Shown piece after piece: positions 49,606 to 60,663 of a stretch of 60,663 bases of DNA. Source of the stretch: Davidsoniella eucalypti (Eukaryota > Ascomycota > Sordariomycetes > Microascales > Ceratocystidaceae). The stretch is taken from positions 1 to 60,663 of the forward strand of contig RMBW01000145.1 in assembly GCA_004009845.1 (NCBI GenBank). The letters are read 5' to 3'. Numbering within the stretch: the first letter of the stretch is position 1; every line of letters begins with the position of its first letter. The position numbers and the translations under genes were made by a program. The notes under the pieces were generated by a model. That model searched no databases. It was not told where the DNA came from and worked only from the letters and a program-made list of their open reading frames with translations.

Positions 49606-50066
49606 CTAACGAGAGGCGGGGTTCAGACCAAGCATAGTCAGAGCTACCTCAGCAGCATCTTCTTTAGCGTTGTTGAGATTCTTGCCGTCGTACCAGAACC
49701 GAGCGGAAATGGCTTGGCCGTTAACAGTAACCATACTAGACCAGGCAGTACGACCACCTAAACGAAGGAGGAAAACGAACATTAGTATGCTATCATATTT
49801 CAACGAATCAGACAATTCCTTGTGAGAAGTAAGACAAAAAGAAGTGTGATAGTGATAGGGCTATTTACCTCTACGATCTGATACGATCTGGAAGCATGGA
49901 GAAGCAATGTGGTTATTCCGGCAGACCTCTAAACGTATTGTTAGTTTACTGAGCATTTTGAAAATATCATACAGCTGATAGAAGCTCGGGGGAGTGGCTA
50001 TATAGACGTACCCTCAAGACGGTCTTGCCACGAGGCAGTAGAGGTGGTGCTGCTGGCGGTGCTCAT
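49606..50066 (-). CDS. Small single-domain dsRNA-binding protein
   Basis: Exons are complement of 50012-50066, 49869-49928 and 49606-49757, 88 residues. The protein begins MSTASSTTSTASWQDRLEEV, and nearly all of it is one double-stranded-RNA-binding domain: the N-terminal helix WQDRLEEVCR, the beta strands around PCFQIVSDRRGGRTAWSSMV and ARFWYDGKNL, and the final helix NNAKEDAAEVALTMLGL. The A-K-E-D-A-A pattern is the usual helix-2 signature, although one lysine of the classic KKxxK cluster is replaced. It may bind structured RNA or act as a dimerising adaptor. Comparable short proteins occur in filamentous ascomycetes without an assigned role. All three junctions are in frame with GT-AG ends. 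Confidence 0.85.
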
Positions 50067-53000
50067 GATGGATATGGGGTTGTATTGGGGTTATTTGTAG
50101 TAGAAATTTATAACGACTACTTAGGACGTATATGGTAGTCGGAAACAGTCGGGAGAGGAAGAAATGAAGAGAGAACCTTGAAGGCAAAATGAATGAAAAG
50201 TCTAATGAAGGTAAAGAGAAATAGATGATATTATGATGGTGATGCTGTTTAGATCAATGTTGATGAATGGATAAGAAGGTGTGGAATGGATATTCTTCAA
50301 TAGCAGGAGAGCAAGAGGGAAGATGGGAATTGGGATATATATATCATTTCTAAACAATAGACTTTACTTGACAAGGAACAATAAAATAAAAAGGATGTTT
50401 TACCTTATTTAACATATTTTATCTTTCCTCGTGAGCTTAGAAACACCACAACAAACATCGCTGAGCTATTGGGACTAGCCTAAGTAGCTTTCCGCTGCTG
50501 TTACAAAGGCGGCAAGTATAGCTAACCTTTGTTATATTTATTTGGTATTTATGTTCTAATCTACTAACTTAACTGTGTTCAACACCTTACTCGTCTCAAT
50601 TACAAGGATAAAGTATATAGATTTCCTTCATCTTTTTCTCACAATAAAAACTTGACAAGCAAGTACGCTACATGAAAGAACAAGAAAATAAAAAGGAAAA
50701 TAAAATAAAGATAAAAAGCACATCGCTAAATTCTTATTGGTTCATGTTTTACAGATGTTATGGGAATTTTTTAAGCAACAAGCGATTGTGTCTCAAGTCA
50801 AGTTTCTAGAGTAGAAGGGGTGCGTGAATCAACCACACCCCTTCAGTTACGACTATTTATATCATCATTTTATAGCTCTCTTTTTGTTCCAAGCTTTAGC
50901 TTTGGTAGCACTTGGTACTCCCCTAAAGAAAAAGACACACCCTCTCCTTATTGTATGTTATTTGTTGATATAATATATAGCAACTTGTATGATGTTTTTC
51001 TTATGGCGAAACAGCGAAGATGTGTAATGATCATATGTAAATACCTCGGTGGCTTCATTGTGTTTGTATCCTTATAATAAACAACGAACAACACTGAAAT
51101 ATTACTACCGTTCACATCAAACAAAGGCCCTATCAAACAGAGATTAGTATATGTAAACAATAGCATCTTTTCTATCTCCCACAATTGCAAACAGGCATAT
51201 GCTTGAGCTGCGTGAGCTACAACCTGATCCAGCACCATCTTCTCATGCTCGCCTATCTGGCCTAATCCATTGTTGGGTGTTTAATTAGCCAGCAAGTTCT
51301 GTGTTTTATCCCGTTTCTATTCGAGCTGTGCGAAACTCTTCGTCAGCGACTGCTAGTACCAGTATGAAAACTACATGACCACCCCCTATATGCTTGTCCA
51401 TTGTGAGATGTTATCGGGTTTCTCAGGCCCCAATCTACAGGTAAACATGACGATCAATTTCGTTCTATTTTTCTTCTTTTCTGCTTCCATGGTGTTGTTT
51501 CTATTTACAGAAACGTTTTAGTTGACGGAATACCAGAGAAGAAAGAATAAGAGAAAAATGTTCAAGCTTGTGGTCTGGATGGAACATAGAAAAACATTCG
51601 AATTACGAGGTCCTTGATGAAGCAGAAACGCTATAATATCTAACTATTGTCCACAGTCAGGTGCCCTTAGATCTCGAGAACCTACACCTGTAACATGAAG
51701 AAAAGAGTTGTCTGGTGCATTGTGATGCAGAACAAGCTGTACTTTTATATCAAACCCGAGTCCGACGGACCAGGACCAATGGCACTGATACTATAGAGCA
51801 GAAGATACATCATACAGCTTCCATATGAATAACACCTTTGTTTGAAGGCTCAACAGATACTAATTAGCCGGGTCGTTCATTCCTTCGTTCCTTTCATCCT
51901 TCTTTATTTCGTGCTGTTATCGACAGACTGAGTTTTTTCGCTAGGATGTACGATATCGACTTCTTCATATATTAATACATAGCTGACTATGGGCTTCGGA
52001 GATGCCTACAAGAACAAGGAAGTGATAATAGAAGAGAATGTCACTTCGATTTGTTAGTGCTCTAGTAATCCCACTCCCAAATTATCGAGCACGCATGCTT
52101 GACATAAGCCATGACAAGGACATGGCTCTGAACACAAGCTCTTCGGCATCCTCTAACAAAGCTCTCGTGTTCTCTACTTCTCCAGGAAATAGCAGGCATG
52201 GATACGCCTACTTATGTAGGTCTTGGGGGTGGCAAAGTAAGCGTTGCAAAACAAGAATGGGGGTGGGCTGGGCCAAGTGAATATTGGTAGCCAAACCCTA
52301 ATATTACATACAACCCTAGAGTTTACACGTCTCTTCTATAGAGTACATTTTGTGTAGATCACGAAGTTTTGTACGCCTTCATACCGGTTCAAAATTTAAG
52401 ACATGAGTGATCATATTTTTTTTTTCATTAACTCCTAGCAGGAATGATTTCCACCAACCAGCACAAAAAGCATCACATGGGAAAAGAGGACATAAGAATA
52501 AGAAATACTTATTGTACTTGCATTTTCCATTGAAAGGAACAATACTTGATAATTTGTTTCCTTTTCAATCCCCGTACTAATAATAGATGATTTTAAAGAA
52601 GGAAAAATGGCTATTGCAGCCCCTTACGTGAGAGTTTCAGCCAGATAAGAGGAAAGAGTTGGAAAAAAAGAAATAAAGTACGACATCTCAAATTTACAGA
52701 AAGAAAGAATTTGAAAATGGTCTAGACTTTGGTATACGATATCACAGAATTCAAGTGGTTTATGAAGTCAAAGTTACCGACAAAACATATAATCCTCAAG
52801 AAACGGACGTGATTATAGCTATCGTACATTTTTGAATCCGGTAGTGTTTGGTTGCACAGCATGTATTTTTCATAGTTTTGAAATCGATACTTCCTTGATT
52901 TCCAAGATCACATACTTCAGTACAAGCCTTCCTGTGATAGTGTAGGAGGGCTTAGCATATCATTATAGAAGTCTCTGGCTGTTTGGTTCGTCTGGTTTGA

Positions 53001-54500
53001 TAGAGGTAGCTATGCTGAAGTTTGAATTACAATATTACAATCTGGATATAATGTATTTCTCAATAAGACAAACCCGCCCTTTAACACGCATATGCGTACT
53101 GGACGGCATAGAAGGGCGGAAAGGAAAGTATTTTAGAAAGATGTACCTGTAAATGAGTAGATAATCATGGCGCTGAGATCATTGTTCAACGTATATTAAA
53201 ACGTCTTGATTATCATAGTTTTCCCGTCGTCTTTATCCGGATTTAAGGTCTACTGTGTAGTCTCGACGATTCGAATACCCATGATATCGATATAAGCAAA
53301 TACATGCAAGGAGGCCTACTTAGATGGTAATTGCGCCTAGGTTGGAGATCAGCCACTGTAAGGCGCACTGGAGTCTCGGGGAAAGGAAAACGACGATGCG
53401 TTTTATTTTCCCTGGTTCTATTTTTGCTTTTCTTTTGTGTAGTGATTGCCATAGGGAGGACATTGAAATTACCACATCAGAAGAAAAACCAATACAAGTA
53501 AGTATTGACACACTGAAAATGATTCTTGTTGCTAGGCCGCTATACCAAATCACACTAAATATATCCAATCAAAGGAATCTTTACTGTTGGTGTTACTACT
53601 GCAAACAATCTGTCAAGTACAATTTGGGTACAGACAAACGACGTCACACTTGGGTACCATGATTGCACTGGAATTAAGTCTGACACTACTAAATATTATA
53701 AAATGGAGATGGCTACTAATATGAAGCAAAGTCGCGGAAATAGAAGCCTGGAAGTGCCTATTATTCGTCACACCCCATTTCTCCACCCTTTGAGCGTGCT
53801 AAATTCTCCGATATTTAGAGACTGAGCATAAGGACCATACATATATATATGTATATGCAATCGTTTTTGGGGGGCTTGTAGTGACAACTATCGAATCACA
53901 TCCTGGCTTATGCCATAAACGTGGTGCCTTGTGCGTGATTTGTGTGAATGTAGTTATGAATGTGATGTGACCAAAGTGTATAGATATGGCATGTGTGTGT
54001 CCTGCTAGCTTCATCACGGCTTGACCGACTTTTATAGTAGAGCCTAACTGCACAATGAAATGTGATATCTATAGTGCGATACGTAATTGGAGTTGGGCCT
54101 TTATCAGATTGACATAGACTCTGTGCTCACTAGGCAGCGCCGATAAAAATACTCTTGTACTCCGCTATGAAAATGACGAGAAAATCATCTCGGGCAATAA
54201 TACTCCGAGTATGAAAGTAATGCTTTTTGGGTCTTATTATTTTGCCCTTCAGTACTGTTTTCTTCATGACCAGCAAACTTTTGTTGAATTCCACGTTTTG
54301 ATCTTGATTGAGTTTCGCTTGTACGCCGGATCGAGCCAGACTTACGAACTAATCTTTGAGACTGTTGAGTTACCGCAATATTATTCAACTAGCCTGAGGA
54401 GATAGAGATGTGGACAAATTCCATAGCGTGATATGGGTCTGCCCTACGAGTAAAAGTGGACCACTGAAGCCAATATCAGGCGCATATATAGACCGTATCT
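50067..54500. other. Second gene desert, first part
   Basis: No supported gene. AAACCCTAA (52293-52301) and AACCCTA (52312-52318) lie 11 bases apart. A plus-strand frame at 53396-53662 (88 codons) starts with a hydrophobic stretch (RFIFPGSIFAFLLC) but has no other support. The first few hundred bases, with (AT)n near 50336-50345, should hold the dsRBD-gene promoter. Confidence 0.4.
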
Positions 54501-57500
54501 TGGCTTACATGCTCTAAAATATGACGGCCACCACAAAGATTATACATTGGGGCCTGAATGAAGAGGCTGTTAGTAGTCAAACTAGGCAGGACCAAGACTT
54601 GCTACATCTGTAGATATAGATTGAGTCAAGAATCGCATGAATCTATAATTTAGCATCTGGCCGCACTGCATAGGCGAGAGAAAATCGCACGCGAAAACTT
54701 GATTAACGAGCCAACGATGCCTCCAAGCCCCAAAAATAAAGTGAGTTCCTGCAAAATCTATTCTCAAGGATCACCAAAAGTCTGTATGACTGCCGTATTC
54801 CATTATGGAATCACCTATGTACAGATCGCTCCGTGGCCAATTTTATCCTTGGTTAGTTTATGTGATGATTGGCGAAAATGTCGCTCTCAGCTGTTTCCTC
54901 GTCCAGACAAATGGTGCCCAATCAAACGATTGTATCATGGAATTGTATCTCAGACGAGCTATTGGCTAGTCACTCGGCTAGCCGGTGTGGTTATCCTATT
55001 CTGTCCTTTGATAGTAACCGCGAGAGGATGTGGTGATATCCTGATACTGATAGTTCTAGCAGTACTAACAATAAGCCTATGACATCTCCATATATTTATG
55101 CAAGCATCACACCGCGGCAAACAAGTTGACACAACCGCTCGTATCACGGAAGGAAATTCACAGTATATAATAAACAAAATGTGATAAGAGCATGACTTCA
55201 AACAAGTTTCAAAAATGCTAGTGCTTTGCATATGAAAACGTTCGATTCCTTCCTCGATTTTCTTTGGAGAGACAAAGTCTAGTATTTGAAGTTGTGCGAC
55301 GAACTGACAGGAAATTAAAGCACGCAATGGCCAAAAACTAGGTATGTAGTTGCGGAACCTATAGTTTCCGAATATGGAAGGCATAACCTCGAATGTATAA
55401 GTATAGCAATGGAAATTGCCATCAATCTCACAGAAATCTCGGTCTCATGTTGTGGTTATTATGCCTAGAGTCTCGAGATGTATCAAGTACTTGCCTTTGC
55501 CAACACTTATCACTATAAATACTTTAATGCATTGTGTTCATCTCACCTTGTTACACGAAAAGCCATCTTTCCTTCATCTCGTAGGCAACATAAATTTGAT
55601 AGAAATGGCTGTTTTTGATGTTTTTTTTTTTTGGAGCCTGACTTGTTGAAATTCTGTCCCGTGTAACAACAAAAGCATCTGCGCCATAGCTTAATTATGC
55701 CTTTGTACAACTATGAATGTGATGTATAGCCAAACCCGCCATTTAGCTTGACAATATCAGTAATCGAGTCTTAATCTTGACATTTGGAGATGTTGTCTTG
55801 ATAATGAAATGATATCACAGTAGCAGCCATATATCAAATGAATGGCAAAGGCTTCATAGATTCATCGATGTTGAGTTTATAAATATATTGCCCATGTAAG
55901 CGTGATCATTGTGGTGCCAATCCTCCCTCGACTTCTATTTATCCAGGCGGTGTATCCAAAACATAGCAGCGTCTAGATCATGATTCTAGACATGCAGATT
56001 GCCTTTTGTCTCATAAAATCATCCATCTGTCTTGGCCTCAATACTTTCGTTTTTTTTCTTTTTGGGTGGTTTTGCCGCCTCGCCCGACATGTGACCAAAA
56101 CAAAAACCTCAATAACCCGATTGAAAAAAAACGAGCAGAAAACAATAACAAAAGTGCATCCTATCGTGTATTGAATGCCATTCACTGTCATGTCTAGCTT
56201 TGCAACGGAACACGGGTGCTAAATACACTACCTAGAAATTACACGGCATATATATGTATACCCCGACAACGTATTCATGGGAATAAACTACCATGATTTG
56301 CCACCATTGTTAGCCTGGCAAACTTAAAAGCAGAGTATAAAATTGTTTTAATCGACATTAGGTTAGCTAGTTAGAACATTATATATATTGTTCTTGTCTG
56401 ACTTGAGGACTGTATCCCTAAAGAAGTTCGTAGACTTCTAATAACAGAGAGGAGTCGCATTGAGGCCATGAGAATGAGGCAACTCAGCATACGATGCCCT
56501 CAAGACTTTTTCACGTGGGTAACAAGGCTAAGTGGTTGACAGTAAAAATACCTCATCTATAGAATCCGAAATATAGGGGCACAAGAGAGTTGTAAAATAA
56601 GTTTGTAATATTGGTACAGATTATGTATGCTGGAGTTAGTGAAAAATGGATGTACATACGCAATAGTTCGTTTTACCACATACTCTCTGATACATATATG
56701 TATCAGCATGTAAAATATATTCAATGTTTCTCCTTGTGCGAACCATCTGTATATCATATTACGAACGTTTAAATGCCAATTATTTCATTTGTATATCGTA
56801 ATTATAGATGATCAAAGAGGTTGCTTCATTAGCAAGAGTAGTTGTGAGGAAATATAAAACATACAGTATGTACTATTATCCGTATATCTCTCTGAATTTA
56901 TAATGGTTTTTTCCCATTGCAGATATGTCATTTTACAAGCAAGTGTAAATATTCTCTCGAAATTGATGTTTAACATATAGTTGTCTACACCTATAGTAGA
57001 GCAACACATTGTCTTAGACGTACATTGCAGATCCAAGCAAGGAGATAAGTTGAGTGGAGAGACAGTAAAAGACACGAAGTGGAAAAGAGAAAGATATATG
57101 ATATTTAATATTCAATAATGGGTGATCATGTGTGAATCTTACCTTGAGACAAAATATGTGCCTCTGACTCTGAGAATCATGATTAGGATAGATATCTAGC
57201 ATTGTAAAGAGACTAGGCTAGGTATATGATTGTTAAGGCGCTCTATCATTACTTTCTCTACTTAGGAAAGTATATTCTACTTTTTATTTTTAATAATTTG
57301 CCATACTAGGAGTTGTATATGCAACAAACCGGCGGTCAAAACGGCCGTAAAGACTTTCCGTCTCGGCAAGCCGCCTAATAGTCTTTCGGCATATTGCTTA
57401 TCATAGCTACATGTATCTCTTGAGACGCATCTAGGCTGACCACAGAATAGAATATGAGAGCGGTGACTATCCCAACATTCAAAATAAAACAAACAAAATC

Positions 57501-58750
57501 AACGGAGCACTGACAAAAGTATCTCGTGTTACAAAAAAAAACCCCAAAAAAAACACTTATGGGAATACCGACGGAGATGTCAAAAAATCCGACAATATTT
57601 TGTTCTGCTTGACAGTCCACGAGTGTTACTGAAATTCTTTTGACAACGGGTAGTTGCTGTAAGGTAGCTTTAGGTGTCTCGTGATCAATAAAGCCTTTTC
57701 TTCCATCTTGGCAAATAGTTAGTCTTTTTTAGATCGGCCACAAAAAATGTATACGAGTTACTACATGGCACAGAGTTTATGCAAAAATTCTAACAAAAGG
57801 CAACTATACATTCGGTAACGGAACTGACATGTGCTATCATATACGGGTGACAACAAAGCTATCATTACTAGCCGCGTTTGTGCTGCTAGCAACCACCCGA
57901 GAATATAGTTGCTTTATAGAGGCTAGCGTGTTCTTTTTGTCCACTCTGACTAGGAATTATAAGTATCCCTTCTAAGATAATAACATAAAGTTATATACCC
58001 ATCGAACAGGCGGCTAATTGCATATCACACTTGACTACTTTCTCTCGTATATAAATGCACACTGGCGGGTGGGCATGTAAATCGAGCTCCTTTGTTGCCT
58101 AACGTCGTATCGTGGCATTCCTTCTATCACAGTTAGTTCGTTTTACAATCACGATAAGCAAACCTGGCACCCAATAACACTGCTGTAACACGAGAAGTGT
58201 GTTGAAAAGAATACACAACTCTCTAGATCTTTTCGCTTTCATAAAGGAGTACTGATGTTGTGACTCTAGGATGAATGTTTAGTAGCAAAGAATTGGTTTT
58301 AGGAATTGTGATATCAGTCCTAAACGTCAATGGTATATACTGGAATAAGGTAAACACATAATACCATACACTACATAGTGTATAATACTACATGTAGAAA
58401 ATACATCCACTAATATCATATTTAAGTATGAATAGTCTTTGTTCAATGGCGCCAAGCATTAACTATGTTAGATAAGAGGAAGAGGGAGATGAAGACAAGG
58501 CCCCCTTGAGAGGAAACAAGCCCATCTGTATTACTCAAATATATCGGTGAGCTATATTCAAATGATCGAGGTCTTAGGATCGTTTTAAGAGAAGATAGCA
58601 GCGCCATAGCCTACTTTACGTGTTATATCAAGAGAATAGGAACAGGCTTTTCATTTCTATGCACCGCTATTTATGCAGTGGGAGATAAATGGTTGCTAGA
58701 TAGGATAATTCATATTGATATTTGAGCTCTAGCTAGATGAAGCGACAGAA
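54501..58750. other. Second gene desert, second part
   Basis: Frames at 54699-55082 (+; first real ATG is internal) and 54959-55384 (-) overlap on opposite strands, resemble no family and are not called. A T13 run begins at 55619. ATATATG-type palindromes recur near 56250, 56380 and 56693. No transposon ORF, long terminal repeat or RNA gene was recognised. Confidence 0.4.
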
Positions 58751-59516
58751 GTCTTCTCAAGACGATTTGATGTTGTGAGAACCCTATGTCACGTGAGCCT
58801 TGAAATCAGGGTTACTGTGGGAACTAAACCATGTGGGGTACTTTCACATGCTACACTTATTTATTGACTAGCCCTCGGCGTCTGATCCTGAGGTAATTGC
58901 CGTATAAATGCCCTAAAATGGCTAGGAAAGCGGTAAAAGGAAGATCGAGTCCGGGGAAGGAGCAAAACCTTGTAAGGATACTCAGTGATAGCTTGGACTC
59001 CAAAACGGATTAAGAGGAGGTTATGATGTGGAGAGAGAAGGTTCTATATTAAAAAGGCCGAAAGGGAAAAAAGAGCGAGGTGCTGCTGTTGCGTTGTCAT
59101 GTGTGTTTTTCCTTGTTTGTTTTTTTGGATACATTGTAGGTTTGAGCCTCGTTATGGTGTTCGTTTTTTCGGTATTCAGACCAAAGTGCGCTATAGCGAG
59201 ATAATGCAAAGCCGAGGCTCACCAAATTCTATTCTTCATGCTTATATGAGCAGCAGGCACAGTAACAATCGGTACATAAAAGTCACACATTAAAGACATC
59301 GTCACCACGTGCAGCCTGTCTACAGCCCTTTTTCTTTATCTTTATTTATCTCATACCTGGGAGGATAGTCTGTCTTGGACACTGTGCGTTACAACAGGCA
59401 ATCACTACTTCTGGCGTACTTTCGTTCTCTCCCTTTTAAGAATCCCGTTTTCCTTTTCTTTTCTTTCTCTTTTTCTTCCTACACAAATCCAATTCATTCA
59501 AATATCTCTAGCCAAT
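58751..59516 (+). promoter_or_regulatory. Promoter region of nitronate monooxygenase
   Basis: AACCCTA at 58780-58786 is followed by the full palindrome TCACGTGA at 58789-58796 and AGGGTTA near 58807. A second CACGTG is at 59306-59311, 206 bases before the ATG. A pyrimidine block at 59448-59480 lies directly upstream of the start, as in many fungal core promoters. TCACGTGA fits a Cbf1-type bHLH site. Confidence 0.45.
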
Positions 59517-60594
59517 ATGCCGCTCACGACTGAGCTTACGCGCCGTCTCGGCATCGAAGGTGAGTTGTGGCAAAAGCTGCCGAGGCACCGTCCACCTGTT
59601 CCGTGCTAACCCTATATTTCCCTCTGTGTCTTTAGTCCCCGTTGTCCAAGGTGGCATGCAGCATGTTGGAACTGCCGACCTTGCTGCGGCCGTCTCGAAT
59701 GCTGGTGCTCTCGGCATCATCACCGCACTCATCTTCCCGACTCCAGCCGCGCTTCGTGCCGAAATCGACCGCTGTCGTACTCTGACCAGCAAGCCATTCG
59801 CCGTCAACATCACATTGCTCCCATCGCTGGTGCCGCCGGACTACGCTGGCTATGCCCAGGCCGTGATCGATTCGGGCGTGCGTATCGTCGAGACGGCAGG
59901 AAACTCGCCAGGACCAGTTATTACGCAGCTCAAGAAGGCCGGAATCATCGTGCTACACAAGTGTACGACGATTCGCCACGCGCAGTCGGCCGTCAAGCTA
60001 GGCGTTGATTTCCTCAGTATTGATGGCTTCGAATGTGCCGGCCACGTAGGCGAGAGCGATATCACAAACTTCATCTTGCTGTCGCGCGCCCGCCAGGAGC
60101 TCAAGGTGCCGTTCATTGCGTCCGGTGGCTTCGCAGACGGCATGGGTCTAGCTGCGGCTCTGTGTCTGGGTGCCTGCGGCATCAACATGGGCACCCGTTT
60201 CCTATGCACCGAAGAGGCTCCCGTGCACCGCAACATCAAGGAACAGATTGTTAAGGCGCAAGAAACCGACACGGCCCTTTTGATGCGCCGCTGGAAAAAC
60301 ACCACACGCCTGTTCCGCAACAAGGTTACCGAGGATGCCCTCAAGATTGAGCTGGCTAGCAAGGATGGCAAGTTCGAGGAGATTGCCCCCTACGTCAGTG
60401 GAAAGCGCGGCAAGGAGGTCTTTGTGCGCGGCGACCCAGAGCACGGCGTATGGACGGCCGGTCAGGTCATTGGCTTGATTCATGACATTCCAACTTGCAA
60501 GGACCTCGTCGCTCGGATCGAAGTCGAAGCCGAGGCAACGCTTCGGGAGCGGCTCTCTGTTATTTCGCCACCTAAAAAGACTACCAAGCTATGA
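59517..60594 (+). CDS. Nitronate monooxygenase (2-nitropropane dioxygenase family)
   Basis: Exons 59517-59559 and 59636-60594 give 333 residues. The short first exon (MPLTTELTRRLGIE) supplies the true start; the in-frame ATG at 59560 lies inside the intron. The TIM-barrel shows VVQGGMQHVGTADLAAAVSN, GALGIITAL, the FMN/nitronate loop HKCTTIRHAQ, GFECAGHVGE with the probable catalytic His, and FIASGGFADGMG with MGTRFLCTEEAP for phosphate binding. The enzyme oxidises alkyl nitronates such as propionate-3-nitronate with FMN and O2, a detoxification step. Length fits class I fungal enzymes. No gene of a nitro-compound pathway is adjacent, so its natural substrate is unknown. Confidence 0.94.
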
Positions 60595-60663
60595 GTTGGT
60601 CTTATTCACGGTTTGCCTGTTGTTTCATGTCATTCACTGTCTGTACTTTCACTACGAAGTCCC

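Noticed and set aside
54699..55384. Two overlapping frames on opposite strands (127 and 141 codons)
   Set aside because: Neither resembles a protein family, and the plus one starts at TTG. They most likely arose by chance.
59560..59635. Nitronate monooxygenase starting inside 59560-59635
   Set aside because: This is an intron. The spliced upstream exon gives the family-typical N-terminus leading into VPVVQGGMQ.

Overview
The window looks like a piece of nuclear genome from a filamentous ascomycete (Pezizomycotina-type). The reasons are short introns with GTRNGT donors and CTAAC/CTGAC-like branch sites, CT-rich leaders, and the gene set: a Ppz/PZL-1 phosphatase, a PABP with an acidic insert in RRM4, a GH92 mannosidase, an Asp f 2/Pra1-family protein and a fungal universal stress protein. 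The class or genus cannot be fixed from the sequence alone. Thirteen protein-coding genes are supported. Twelve are complete and one is cut by the left edge.

Left to right they are: kelch-repeat protein (+, 5' cut); Ppz-type Ser/Thr phosphatase (-); a 5.1 kb stretch with no supported gene; cytosolic methionyl-tRNA synthetase (-); ETF-ubiquinone oxidoreductase (-); GH92 alpha-mannosidase in seven exons (-); IQ-HECT ubiquitin ligase of the Hul5/UBE3B group (-); poly(A)-binding protein (+); a large membrane-anchored protein of unknown function (-); Asp f 2/Pra1/Zps1-like secreted zinc-binding protein (-); universal-stress-domain protein (-); mitochondrial ribosomal protein uS7m (-); an 8.2 kb gene desert; a tiny single-dsRBD protein (-); a 9.5 kb gene desert; and nitronate monooxygenase (+). 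Ten of the thirteen genes lie on the minus strand.

The genes are mostly housekeeping and do not form an operon-like unit or a biosynthetic cluster. Three concern protein synthesis or mRNA (MetRS, uS7m, PABP), and one each concerns quality control (HECT ligase), fatty-acid/amino-acid electron transfer (ETF-QO), ion and cell-wall signalling (Ppz), glycan trimming (GH92), zinc scavenging (Asp f 2-like) and nitronate detoxification (NMO). I resolved exon structures by hand from reading frame and splice signals. The most useful results are the 33-nt and 11-nt micro-exons of the GH92 gene, a hidden 42-nt terminal exon carrying the Cys/His tail of the Asp f 2-like gene, and a frame switch in the unknown membrane protein that is bridged only by a weak intron. 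I did not find a convincing new multi-gene system. The least explained parts are the two gene deserts and the promoter-like blocks between the phosphatase and MetRS.
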